The notes under the pieces are model-generated. The model made no database searches. It was not told the DNA's origin and was given only the letters and a program-made list of their open reading frames with translations. This document shows, piece by piece, positions 34,762 through 43,427 of a stretch of 64,000 bases of DNA; position 1 is the stretch's first letter, and the number at the start of each line of letters is the position of its first letter. Made by a program: the position numbers and the translations under genes. The stretch is from Aquilonibacter sp963703325 (GTDB taxonomy: Bacteria; Vulcanimicrobiota; Vulcanimicrobiia; Vulcanimicrobiales; Vulcanimicrobiaceae), in assembly GCA_963703325.1 (NCBI GenBank), contig OY969805.1:2914001-2978000 (forward strand), in the 5' to 3' direction.

Positions 34762-36093
34762 TTAGCTTCCGTTCCCTAAGTAACTAAAGAGGTCTTCCTG
34801 CTCCAGCCGGGTCGTCGTTTGGTAGGCTGCCTGCAGAGCGGTCTGGCTCAAGCTGAACTGGCTGGTTACCTTAGCAATATCGGTATCTTCCAGGCTCGAT
34901 TGCACCTGGGTATCGCTCGTTCCGCGTGAAGATTCCATTGCGGAAAGCGACGACACCGTCTGAACCGTCGCCCCGATCGTGCCGGCGGCATTGAGCGCCT
35001 GGGCGAGGGTGTTATCGATGTCCCCGAGCTGGGTCGAAAGGTTGTTCACGACGTCGCCCGTCGATCCTAAAAGGAAGGCGTTGGTGAAGTTCGCGACCGT
35101 CGCGATCGCGGGGCCCGAGGGCACGTTGGTGACGGCAAAGTTTGAGTTGGTGAGGTCGTTGAGCGAAAGCCGCTGGGTCTGATAGTTGAACGTCGCGACC
35201 ACGCCGGTTTGCGCGGTGACCGCGTTGATCGAGGCGATGACGTTCTGCATCGTCTGCCCAACGGTCAAAATGATCGTCGTACCGCTCGGCGAGAGCGACG
35301 AGCTAATCGCAAAGGCGACCGCACCGTTGTTTGCGACCGAGGCCAGCGGGATCGTCAGGACCGGCGGCGCCGTCGCTTCGAGCTGTCCGATCGTCGTGCC
35401 CAGCGTCACCGCGTGGTTGCTCACGTTGATCGCCGTGCTGCTTTCGTCGGTGGTCTGCGCCTGGTCGAGGGTGTCGCGCAGCCGAATCAACATCGCGAAG
35501 ACGCTCGGCGAGCCGTTGGAGGCGCCGACGTTGAAGGCTTGCTGCAGCGTGACGTTGGTGGGCACCAACTGCCCATTGGGCAATTGTTCGTTTTGCTGCA
35601 CGATGTTGTTTTCGGCAGTCACCGCCGTCGGCGGGTTGCCGACCGCTTGTACCAGACTCGAGCCTGGCGGCGCAGCCGTCCCCGAAAAGATGTACTTCCC
35701 GTCGTACTGCGTGTTCGCCAAGCCGATCGCTTGTGCAAGTAACTGATTGACTTGCTGGCCGATCTGGGACCGTTGCGACGGGGTGATCGCATCGCTTGCG
35801 CCTTCGATCGCCAAATTTCGCGCGCTCTGCAACACACTGGTGAGGCTCGAAAGCGTGCTGTCGGTGGTCGAGAGCAGGTTGTTCAACCCGGTAAGATTTT
35901 GACCGACTTGCGTCGTGACTGCCGAGTCATTGCGCACCGAGAGGTCCTGCGCAATGATCGTCGGATCGTCGGACGGTTCGTTGAGCGAAATGCCGGTTGA
36001 GAGTTCTTGGCCTTGCAACTCGTACTGCGACTCCAGATTTTCGATCGCGGCCGTCTGGTTCGAGTACACTGTCGAGGTGGCGATGCGCATCAT
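34762..36093 (-). CDS. flgL: Flagellar hook-filament junction protein FlgL (HAP3)
   Basis: 443 residues. Flagellin-like D0/D1 ends: RIATSTVYSNQTAAIENLESQYELQGQELSTGISLNEPSDDP at the N-terminus (in parts) and LEDTDIAKVTSQFSLSQTALQAAYQTTTRL at the C-terminus. YDGKYIFSGTAAP is a FlgL hallmark. The middle 250 residues form a variable domain. It joins FlgK to the first flagellin ring. It follows flgK by 15 bases. Confidence 0.94.
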   Translation of the reverse strand: MMRIATSTVYSNQTAAIENLESQYELQGQELSTGISLNEPSDDPTIIAQDLSVRNDSAVTTQVGQNLTGLNNLLSTTDSTLSSLTSVLQSARNLAIEGASDAITPSQRSQIGQQVNQLLAQAIGLANTQYDGKYIFSGTAAPPGSSLVQAVGNPPTAVTAENNIVQQNEQLPNGQLVPTNVTLQQAFNVGASNGSPSVFAMLIRLRDTLDQAQTTDESSTAINVSNHAVTLGTTIGQLEATAPPVLTIPLASVANNGAVAFAISSSLSPSGTTIILTVGQTMQNVIASINAVTAQTGVVATFNYQTQRLSLNDLTNSNFAVTNVPSGPAIATVANFTNAFLLGSTGDVVNNLSTQLGDIDNTLAQALNAAGTIGATVQTVSSLSAMESSRGTSDTQVQSSLEDTDIAKVTSQFSLSQTALQAAYQTTTRLEQEDLFSYLGNGS

Positions 36094-36108
36094 GGTGGTT
36101 GCCTCTCC

Positions 36109-38325
36109 TTAGGATCCCACGCCCAAACCGTTGACGACGGTATCGAGCAGTTGACTGAGCGTCGAGATGGTCTTGGCGGCCGCCTGATAGGCGGTTTGGT
36201 ATTTGATCAAGTCTTGCGTTTGCTCGTCGAGGCTGATGCCGGCGATGCTCTGGCGTTCTTGGTCGATCGAGGTGGCCAGATTGGTCTGCGTGGTCGTGCC
36301 GGTCGACGCTGTCTGTGTGTCCAACCCGACCTGCGTCACCAGCTGTCCGTAGTACTGCTGGAACGTCTGCGCTTGCGCGGACGTAATCGTGAAATTTGCC
36401 GGGTGCGCATTCTGCGCGGTAAACGTCACCGATTCTTGACCGTTGGTCGGATTGATGCTGATCGCCGAGACCGTGACGTTCTCTTGATTACCGCCGCCGC
36501 CGAGCTGCGCGTCGATTGTGAGCTGCTGGCCGACCTGGATGTCGTTGACGCCCGAGGGCAACGCTACGGTAATCGTCGCGCCGGCAGCCGTGGCGCCAAG
36601 GCCGCTGACCGTTTCGAGCGCCGGGAATCCGACATTGCTCTGGAAGAGACTGGTCAACGAATTGGCGACGCCGTTATCGTCCTCGCCGTAGTCGTTGCTC
36701 GCGTCCTGCTGCACGCCGCTGATATTGGCGGCCCCGAGCACGCCCAGCAGCGACGCGTTGAGCGCCGTGGGCGGCGCACCGCCGGCATTACTATCGGTAA
36801 TCGTGAACGAGGCGGTCTGCGCATTGCCTTGCTGCTCGCCGCGCAGTGCCAGGCTCTCATTCGACGGATCGCGCGCGAAGACGATCTCCTGCGATGACGA
36901 ATCGTAGGAGGCGGTCACACCCATCTGTAGCGCGTTGAAGCTTGACACGAAGTCGCCGACGTTATCGGCATAAATGGTGCCCGTCACCGGGACCGGCGGC
37001 GGAGCAGCCGTCGTGTAATTGAATGTCGCCGCGGCGCCGCCGACGCCGTCGACATTGATCTCGAGGGTCCCGTTGAGCACGGCCGTGGGAGGGTTTGCAA
37101 GCGCGCCGTTGTTGGTCAACGATTGCGACGTATCGATCGTGTTGTTCGCCGAGTTCATCGGGACGATGCCGGTCGTGGTGCTGGAATTCGCCTCGGTATT
37201 CGCGAGCACGATCGGAAGCTGTGCCGCATTGGTGATGCCGGCCTTGATGTTCCCGGCTGAGATCGGCAGCTGCGCGTCGATCGGCTGGAAGAGCGCGGTG
37301 CCCGGCTGACCGTTCGAGTCGTAGCCCGACTGGGTGACGCGGTTGACTTCGTTGGCGAGCGAGGACGCAAATTGGTCCAATTGTGTCCCGTAGTTGCTCA
37401 ACTTGTTGTTGTAGAGATCTTGCAGTGCTGCGAGCTGCCCGCTGCCGAGCGGAATGCTCGCCGAATTCGGCGATTGCGGCGGATTGGTCGCGAAGTAGAC
37501 GTTGAAGCTCTGCGATCCGTCCGACGACGTGCCGACGACCGGCGCCGCCAGGTGATACGCGACCGTGTCGTTGACCAGGGCTTGGCCGTTGACCATGACC
37601 AGCACCGACCCGTCGGGCTGGACCGATGTTTGGGTCGAGATATACTGCGAGAGCTGGTCGATATCGTAGTCGCGTTGATCCTCGAACGTATTGGGATTGT
37701 CGCCCACCGCCGTCGACGAACGAATCTGTCCGTTGAGCGCAGCGATTTGGTCGAGGAGCCCGTTAACGGTCTGGACGATCGTCGCGCCCTGCGAAATGGT
37801 CTGATTTTCGGCGTTCGAGACAGCCGACGACGAAGTCCCGAGCGCTTGCGCGAGCGATTGCGCCGAAGTGATTACGCCCGACGCTGCCGAGAGTGCGCTG
37901 CCGGTCGCTCCGGCATTGACCAGCTGCGTCAGCGCCGTTTGAAAGTTCGTGAACGCGGTACTGACGCCGGCGGTCGGATCGCCAAGCTGCGACTGAACGC
38001 TAGTAAGGATCTGTTGCTCGGTCGAGTAGTAATTCTGCGATGAGCTCGCTCCGCGGAACAGGTCGTCGTACGCTTGTACGTTGACGCGTTGAATTTGCGC
38101 CACGATCACGCCGTCACCGGCGGTTCCGGCGACGTGCGTCGAGGCGAACGGCGAACCGACGATCGGCGGCGCTTCGCTGAGATCGACGTCCTGCTGCGTC
38201 GCTCCGGGCGTGTCGACGTTCGAGATGTTGTCGCCGGTCACGTTCTCCGCCACGGAGAACGATTGCAGCGACGTCGACATCAAGTCGAGTCCGAAGAATG
38301 TACCTTGCGGAAAGAAGCTGCTCAT
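36109..38325 (-). CDS. flgK: Flagellar hook-associated protein FlgK (HAP1)
   Basis: 738 residues, at the large end of the family. N-terminus: LMSTSLQSFSVAENVTGDNISNVDTPGATQQDVDL. YYSTEQQILTSVQSQLGDP and the EDQRDYDIDQLSQYI block are typical. The C-terminus has the FlgK/FlgE signature around IAGISLDEQTQDLIKYQTAYQAAAKTISTLSQLLDT. The central region (about 330-620) is a long variable insertion. Its ATG overlaps the FlgN stop (ATGA), suggesting coupled synthesis with its chaperone. Confidence 0.95.
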   Translation of the reverse strand: MSSFFPQGTFFGLDLMSTSLQSFSVAENVTGDNISNVDTPGATQQDVDLSEAPPIVGSPFASTHVAGTAGDGVIVAQIQRVNVQAYDDLFRGASSSQNYYSTEQQILTSVQSQLGDPTAGVSTAFTNFQTALTQLVNAGATGSALSAASGVITSAQSLAQALGTSSSAVSNAENQTISQGATIVQTVNGLLDQIAALNGQIRSSTAVGDNPNTFEDQRDYDIDQLSQYISTQTSVQPDGSVLVMVNGQALVNDTVAYHLAAPVVGTSSDGSQSFNVYFATNPPQSPNSASIPLGSGQLAALQDLYNNKLSNYGTQLDQFASSLANEVNRVTQSGYDSNGQPGTALFQPIDAQLPISAGNIKAGITNAAQLPIVLANTEANSSTTTGIVPMNSANNTIDTSQSLTNNGALANPPTAVLNGTLEINVDGVGGAAATFNYTTAAPPPVPVTGTIYADNVGDFVSSFNALQMGVTASYDSSSQEIVFARDPSNESLALRGEQQGNAQTASFTITDSNAGGAPPTALNASLLGVLGAANISGVQQDASNDYGEDDNGVANSLTSLFQSNVGFPALETVSGLGATAAGATITVALPSGVNDIQVGQQLTIDAQLGGGGNQENVTVSAISINPTNGQESVTFTAQNAHPANFTITSAQAQTFQQYYGQLVTQVGLDTQTASTGTTTQTNLATSIDQERQSIAGISLDEQTQDLIKYQTAYQAAAKTISTLSQLLDTVVNGLGVGS

Positions 38326-38801
38326 GCCTTGCTGCTTACCAGCACGCTGTTCTGCGGCGGGGGCACGAAGCCGCGACGTTTATAGGTGCGCGGCGTATCG
38401 CTGGCCGCTTTCTGCAACGCCGTCGTAATCTTGACCAATCGCTGCATCCCGCTTTGAATCAAGGCTTTATTGTTGCCGTTGGTGATGCGCAGGCCGATCG
38501 ACGTCGTCGTCAGCTCGACCAGGCGCTGATTGAGCGTTGGCCAGAGCTGGCGCGGAGCGTAGAGGCAGACTTGGCGCAGTGTCATCGTTCCGAATCCGCG
38601 AATTTGCATCCCGCGTCGCTTACCGGAAGCCGAGTGATAGGCGCGGCGCGCCGAGTCGAGCGCGCGCTCGCTCTCGAGAATCTCGGTTGCGTCGCTCTTG
38701 ACCAGGGCTTTGGTCAACAAGAGCGCAGCTTCGTGCGTGCGTTTGAGCAGCACCGATTCATCGAGTAGCCCTGCAGCAAAAGCTTCCCACGAGTCGCTCA
38801 C
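38322..38801 (-). CDS. flgN: FlgN-like hook-associated protein chaperone
   Basis: 159 residues, helical, soluble. The order flgJ-flgN-flgK, with overlapping codons at both ends, marks it as the FlgN chaperone for FlgK and FlgL. The sequence shows long helices (ESVLLKRTHEAALLLTKALVKSD, TEILESERALDSARRAYHSA) and a C-terminal segment rich in Asn/Lys. The GIQSGMQRLVKI-type end recalls the substrate-binding helix, but identity is weak; context carries the call. Confidence 0.65.
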   Translation of the reverse strand: MSDSWEAFAAGLLDESVLLKRTHEAALLLTKALVKSDATEILESERALDSARRAYHSASGKRRGMQIRGFGTMTLRQVCLYAPRQLWPTLNQRLVELTTTSIGLRITNGNNKALIQSGMQRLVKITTALQKAASDTPRTYKRRGFVPPPQNSVLVSSKA

Positions 38802-39166
38802 GGATCGATCCTCCGGTCAACGTCGACTTTTGACTCGGCGCTTGCGTCGCCGAGCACTTGATTACGGAACTGACTTTCCAACTGTTGCGCGAGTCCGAAT
38901 GAGCCGTTTTTGGCCATCTCCTGGGAACGCTCGTCGTTGAGCATGCTCTGCCAGGTCTGCTCCGCTGAGTTGTCGCCGCCGAACAGCGTCTGCTGCGGCA
39001 CGGTATCCTGCATCGCGTTCATCAGCATCTCGGTGAAGACGCCTTCGAACTGCGTGGCCGCATCGTGCAGCTTCGCCAGCGCTTGTTTTTGCGCGGGCGT
39101 GAGCGGCGCTTCCGGCTTGACGCCGGGCGTTTGCGGATTGCTGCCGGTCGGATCGATCGGCGACAT
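38798..39166 (-). CDS. flgJ: FlgJ-type rod-binding protein (N-terminal domain only)
   Basis: 122 residues from the ATG at 39166. Rod-binding domain: LHDAATQFEGVFTEMLMNAMQDT near residue 35 and EQTWQSMLNDERSQEMAKNGSFGLAQQLESQF, which matches the Rod-binding family. The muramidase domain of gamma-proteobacterial FlgJ is absent, as in many phyla, so another peptidoglycan hydrolase must clear the rod path. The GGAG ten bases upstream lies inside the arm of a long inverted repeat. Its stop overlaps the flgN start. Confidence 0.85.
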   Translation of the reverse strand: MSPIDPTGSNPQTPGVKPEAPLTPAQKQALAKLHDAATQFEGVFTEMLMNAMQDTVPQQTLFGGDNSAEQTWQSMLNDERSQEMAKNGSFGLAQQLESQFRNQVLGDASAESKVDVDRRIDP

Positions 39167-39167
39167 C

Positions 39168-39355
39168 AGTGTGCCGCTCCATGAGTAGCGGCGTATTCGC
39201 TGGAGCCGCCGTTGGCTCGAGTCGAGGCACGAGGAGGAAGCATAGTCGCAACTATGTGACCGACGAGTAACGATGACTCGGGCCAACGGCGACCCAGCCC
39301 TTCGGGTTGCGTCATCGGCATTCCGCAGACGTCGCTACTCATGGAACGGCACACT
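39168..39355 (-). repeat. 188-bp nested inverted-repeat element filling the flgI-flgJ gap
   Basis: Outer arms of 23 bp with one mismatch (39168-39190 and 39333-39355). Middle arms of 16 bp with one mismatch (39208-39223 and 39275-39290). Inner CATAGT/ACTATG hairpin (39241-39256). The element occupies the whole space between the flgI stop and flgJ start, and the outer arm contains the flgJ ribosome-binding site. Either a MITE-like insertion or a structured regulatory RNA. No second copy was seen in the window. Confidence 0.7.
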
Positions 39356-40482
39356 ATATGACCTCCAAATCGGCCTGGAGCGAGCCGGCAGTGCGCAAGG
39401 CCTGCACGATCGCGATCAAGTCGCGCGGCGAAACTCCGAGCGCGTTGAGCGCGCGTACGACCGACGAGAGCGTCGTTGCACCGGCGACGAAGGTGAGCTC
39501 GATGCCCCTTCTCCGCCGCGTTGACCGTGGTGTTGCGCTGGACGGCGGTGTTGCCGCCGGCGAAGGCATTGGGCTGCACGACTTGGTTGGTCGTGGTAAT
39601 CGTGATCGAAAGATCGCCCGACGCGATCGCGCACGGCGCAAGACGGATGTCGCCGCCGAACACGATCGTTCCTGTGCGCTCGTTCATCACGACCTTGGCC
39701 AGCTCGTCTTGATTGAAACTCAGGTCGGAGGCGTCGGCGAGGAATTGCACCGGATTGCCTGCGTAGCCCGGCGGCAAACTGACGTGCACGGTCTCGGCAT
39801 CCATCGCTTCTGCGGTGCGCGCGCCGAATCGCCCGTTGATCAGTGAGGCCAAGTTGGCCGCCGTCTTATAGTCGGGCGTCGTGAGCACGTAGTTAAATCC
39901 GGACGGCGAGTTCTGGATAGGAGTGATCATGTCGCGCGCAATCACGGCGCCGTTGGGGATGCGGCCTGCGCCGGTGAAGTTCTTGTTGACCGTCGAACCT
40001 CCGAAGCCGGCGACGAATCCGCCGACCGAGATCGGGCCCTGCGCCGTGCCGTACACCAAGTTGTTGGCGCCCTTGAGATTGGTAAGAACCAGCGTCCCGC
40101 CTTGCAGACTGGTGGAGTCACCCATCGCTGAAACGACGACGTCCACGTTGTCGCCCGAGTGGGCAAAGGGCGGCAGCGTCGCGGTGACAATCACGGCCGC
40201 GACGTCACGCGTGCGGACCTCTTGCTGCGTGACGGTCAAACCGAACGACTGCAAAATGTTCTGAATCGTCTGACTGGTGAAGATGACCGAGGTCGAGTCG
40301 CCGGTTCCTTGGAGACCGACGACGACACCGTAGCCCACGAGCTGGTTGCCGGTCACGCCCTGCACGTGCGCGATATCTTTGACGTGCACCGGCTTACCGG
40401 AAGTGCTTTGTGCCCACGCACTCGTGCCCGCGCAGACGAACGCGAGGAGCAGTGCGGTCAGCGAACGTGTTAGAATAACCAA
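39354..40482 (-). CDS. flgI: Flagellar P-ring protein FlgI, with apparent +1 frameshift near the C-terminus
   Basis: Signal peptide ending SAWAQ, then VHVKDIAHVQGVTGNQLVGYGVVVGLQGTGDST and the GRIPNGAVIARD region, all FlgI. The original frame leaves homology after NTTVNAAEKG. The family C-terminus (TTLSSVVRALNALGVSPRDLIAIVQAL) continues in the +1 frame to a stop at 39354. Removing one base from the GGGG run (plus-strand 39505-39508) gives an uninterrupted protein of about 375 residues. FlgI forms the periplasmic P-ring. As written, the last 49 conserved residues would be replaced by unrelated sequence. Sequencing error or real mutation. Confidence 0.9.
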
Positions 40483-41063
40483 CTCAGTATCCTCGACAAC
40501 AAGCCTTTGCTCTTCTGATCGTTGCCCTTGAAGTTGCCCTGCACGTTGGCGACACGTGAGGCAAGCACGGTATCGGTATTGTCGATGTCCTGCGGACGGA
40601 TCGTGCCGGTGATGTGCAGCGTCTGCAGTTGCCCGTTGATCGTCATGCTTTGATCGCCCGAGATCTGGAGCGCGCCGCTGGGCAGCACCTCGGTGACGGT
40701 CGCCATCATCGTTGCGGTGAACGCGTTCGAACCGGTTGCCGTCTGCGCCGTGCTGGTCGTCGACTGGCCCGACACCGAATTGTTCAAGCGCACCAGCGGA
40801 AGATTGAAGATACCGGTACCGCTTCCACCGCTCAACGCAGCCTGCTTGCTGCTCGAATAGTTGTTCACTTCCGAATTGCTATTTGCAAGGTCGAACTGCA
40901 CGTAGACCAAGTCGCCGGTTTGAGCGGCGCGATGATCGTCCATCAAGCTGAGCGGATGTCCGGGCGCGACCGGGGGCGGCGCCGCTTGATACAGCGTGTC
41001 CGCGGTAGCGGCGATCGGAGCAAGCGCGAGCAGCACGAGTGCGACAAGCAGTTTGCGCATCAT
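40470..41063 (-). CDS. flgH: Flagellar L-ring protein FlgH
   Basis: 197 residues. Signal peptide (LLVALVLLALAPIAATADT) without a lipobox Cys, unlike proteobacterial FlgH, which is a lipoprotein. FlgH core: DLVYVQFDLANSNS, TGIFNLPL, FTATMMATVTEVLPSGALQISGDQSMTINGQLQTLHITGTIRPQDID and TVLASRVANVQ. It forms the outer-membrane L-ring, so its presence implies a diderm envelope. The start overlaps the flgA stop and the stop overlaps the flgI start. Confidence 0.93.
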   Translation of the reverse strand: MMRKLLVALVLLALAPIAATADTLYQAAPPPVAPGHPLSLMDDHRAAQTGDLVYVQFDLANSNSEVNNYSSSKQAALSGGSGTGIFNLPLVRLNNSVSGQSTTSTAQTATGSNAFTATMMATVTEVLPSGALQISGDQSMTINGQLQTLHITGTIRPQDIDNTDTVLASRVANVQGNFKGNDQKSKGLLSRILSWLF

Positions 41064-41779
41064 TGTGTCTCTCCCGACAGGTTTAATTCGACGCGGTCCG
41101 GACCGACGACGGTTCCCGACAATGTTTTGTTGGTCTGCGGATTGTAGACGTTGACCTCGTCGCCGAGGCCGCCGCTGGTGCGAGCAACGACGTCGGCGGC
41201 GACGCGCACGCCATCGTTGTCGACAATTAGCGTCACGGTGTTGCCGGCCTTGACGATTTGATTGACCTGCGTGCCCTCGATCGTCACCGGTGCGCCCGCG
41301 CGTACCGCCGAGATCACGCGGCGGCCGACGAGCACCTTGGTGCCGTTGGTGCGCTGCCCGGTGAAGACCATGCGTGACATCGTCAAATCGGCTGCGGTCA
41401 ATACCGCGCCGGGCACGAGGTCATGCGTCGCGACTGCGGTCTGCACGTAGTGCTGCACGCGGTAGCCCACGAAGATTTGGCGCAAGAATTTGCCGTCGAG
41501 ATCGATCTCGACCGGCACGTTGACGAACGACGGCGTCACGATCGCGGTCTGAACGACCAGCGTCACGTGGCCTGCCGGCACGACTTGGTCGGCAACCCGG
41601 TACGATTGCACGAGCGTCGCGTCGCCGTCTAAGTGCACGGCTTTGCTGACCGGCGCCGCGAGCGCATCGAACCGCGCGCCTGCAAGCACCTGCCGGTTCG
41701 CGGCGCACGCCGGCCCCGCCACGCATCCGAAGAATGCGAGCGCGAGGAGGGCAGCGACAGCGAACGAGTGCTTCATCAA
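41060..41779 (-). CDS. flgA: P-ring assembly chaperone FlgA
   Basis: 239 residues with an N-terminal signal peptide (FAVAALLALAFFGCVAGPACA). The C-terminal SAF domain is clear: ATHDLVPGAVLTAADLTMSRM, VLVGRRVISAVRAGAPVTIEG, IVKAGNTVTLIVDNDGVRV, DEVNVYNPQTNKTLSGTVVGPDRVEL. FlgA assists FlgI polymerisation in the periplasm. Lies between flgG and flgH in the order flgF-G-A-H-I seen in several non-enteric groups. Confidence 0.93.
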   Translation of the reverse strand: MMKHSFAVAALLALAFFGCVAGPACAANRQVLAGARFDALAAPVSKAVHLDGDATLVQSYRVADQVVPAGHVTLVVQTAIVTPSFVNVPVEIDLDGKFLRQIFVGYRVQHYVQTAVATHDLVPGAVLTAADLTMSRMVFTGQRTNGTKVLVGRRVISAVRAGAPVTIEGTQVNQIVKAGNTVTLIVDNDGVRVAADVVARTSGGLGDEVNVYNPQTNKTLSGTVVGPDRVELNLSGETQ

Positions 41780-41787
41780 TGAGCTTC

Positions 41788-42579
41788 CTATTGGAACGGC
41801 GACATCTGCACGGCGGTCTGCAACATCTGATCGGCCGCGCCGATGGCTTTCGAATTGGCTTCGTACGCGCGCTGCGCGACGATCATGTTGACCATCTCGT
41901 TGACCACCGACACGTTGGAATTTTCCAAATAGCCGTCTTCGAGGACGCCCGCGCCGTTGAGGCCCGGCGTGGTCACGATCGGCGGACCGCTAGCGGCCGT
42001 TTCGAGGTACAAGTTGTCGCCGGTCGGCGAGAGGCCGGCCGGGTTCACGAAGCGCGCCAGCTGCAACTGTCCCAGCGTCTGCGGCTGCACGCTGCCCGGC
42101 ACTTGCGCCGTCACCGTGCCGTCGGGCGCGATCGAGACCGAGACCGCGTTTTGCGGAATCGTGATTTGCGGCTGCACGAAGTAGCCTTCGGCGGTCACGA
42201 CCGAGCCGTTCGCATCCTCCTTGAACGAACCGTCGCGCGTGTACCCGGTGGTGCCGTCCGGCAAGGTAATCTGGAAGAATCCGTCGCCCTCGATGGCCGT
42301 ATCGAGATTGTTGCTGGTTTGCACCAGCGAGCCTTGGGTGAAGACTTTTTCCGAGTCGGAGACCTTCACACCCAGACCGACTTGCTGACCGACCGGCACG
42401 ATCGACGCGCCAACCGGTGCGCCCGGCGCTTGAATTTGTTGATAGACCAGGTCCTGGAAACGCGCTTGATTGCTCTTGAATCCCTGCGTATCGACGTTCG
42501 CGAGATTGTTGGAAATCGTATCCATGTTGTACTGCTGGGCTTCCATGCCGCTCGCAGCGGTGTAGAGTGATCGCATCAT
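41788..42579 (-). CDS. flgG: Flagellar distal rod protein FlgG
   Basis: 263 residues, exactly the usual FlgG size. N-terminus MRSLYTAASGMEAQQYNMDTISNNLANVDTQGFK, central EGDGFFQITLPDGTTGYTRDG, C-terminus EDGYLENSNVSVVNEMVNMIVAQRAYEANSKAI. FlgG polymerises into the distal rod inside the P and L rings. It lies 20 bases after flgF. Confidence 0.96.
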   Translation of the reverse strand: MMRSLYTAASGMEAQQYNMDTISNNLANVDTQGFKSNQARFQDLVYQQIQAPGAPVGASIVPVGQQVGLGVKVSDSEKVFTQGSLVQTSNNLDTAIEGDGFFQITLPDGTTGYTRDGSFKEDANGSVVTAEGYFVQPQITIPQNAVSVSIAPDGTVTAQVPGSVQPQTLGQLQLARFVNPAGLSPTGDNLYLETAASGPPIVTTPGLNGAGVLEDGYLENSNVSVVNEMVNMIVAQRAYEANSKAIGAADQMLQTAVQMSPFQ

Positions 42580-42599
42580 GTCGGTTCGTTACTCCTGGC

Positions 42600-43427
42600 C
42601 TAGGCTTGCGTCTTGGCGACTACCGAGATCGCGGTGTTGGTAGCGTCGTCTTGGGTCTTGATCGATTTTTCGTTAGCGTCGAACCAGCGCTCCGCGGTGA
42701 TGAGATCGACCATCGACTTCACCACGTTCGCATTGCTGGTTTCGATCGAGCCTTGCTGTACGGTCGCCGTCGTCGTCGGCGTCGGTCCCGCGTTGCCGCT
42801 TATCGCGTAGTTATTGATGCCTTCGGGACGCAGATTCAACAAGCTGTTGAATTGCGTGATCGCCAGCTGCCCGACGACCTGCGAACTTTGCGCGTTGTTG
42901 GGACCGCCGTTTTGCACGATCGTGCCGTCCGATTGAATCGTTACCGCACCGCTCGACGGCGAAAGTTGAATCGGCTGACCCTGTGTGTTGAGCACGGCAT
43001 TACCGTCGCGCGTTTGCAAGAACCCTTGACCGTTTTCGGCGAACTCGCCATCGCGCGTGTAACGCACGCCGTTCGGCGTTTGGATCGTGAAGAACGCGTT
43101 CGGCGAATTGGTTATGGCAACGTCAAGCGGATTGCCGGTCTGTTGCAGGGAGCCTTGGTCGTAACTCGTCGGCGTATCGTAAACCAGCGCGCCGGTTCCG
43201 AGTAAACCGACTTCTTGATGCACCGGAACACCCGCAAGCGGATTGCCAACGGTTTTGCCCGGATCCGTCTGAATCCGGGAAATGTCGAGCGACGGTGCCG
43301 ATTGGATTTGGAGCAGCGTCTGTTTGAAGCCGCTCGTATCCACGTTGGCGAGATTATTCGCAACGTTATCGGCCATGCTCTCCGCTACGAGCGCGCCGCT
43401 CGCAGACGTGTAGAGGCCACGTACCAA
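42600..43427 (-). CDS. flgF: Flagellar proximal rod protein FlgF
   Basis: 275 residues. I start at the TTG at 43427 because it yields the family N-terminus (V)RGLYTSASGALVAESMADNVANNLANVDTSGFK and has GGAGG nine bases upstream. A GTG six codons earlier lacks a ribosome-binding site. VRYTRDGEFAENGQGFLQTRDGNAVLNTQG and the C-terminal IETSNANVVKSMVDLITAERWFDAN are canonical. First gene of the long flg operon. Its ribosome-binding site and a T-tract lie at the end of a folded leader. Confidence 0.92.
   Translation of the reverse strand: MVRGLYTSASGALVAESMADNVANNLANVDTSGFKQTLLQIQSAPSLDISRIQTDPGKTVGNPLAGVPVHQEVGLLGTGALVYDTPTSYDQGSLQQTGNPLDVAITNSPNAFFTIQTPNGVRYTRDGEFAENGQGFLQTRDGNAVLNTQGQPIQLSPSSGAVTIQSDGTIVQNGGPNNAQSSQVVGQLAITQFNSLLNLRPEGINNYAISGNAGPTPTTTATVQQGSIETSNANVVKSMVDLITAERWFDANEKSIKTQDDATNTAISVVAKTQA

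Noticed and set aside
39166..39353. Continuation of the flgI frame past 39505 as a longer protein
   Set aside because: The tail is Arg-rich, unrelated to FlgI and runs through the inverted-repeat element, while the true FlgI ending is in the next frame.
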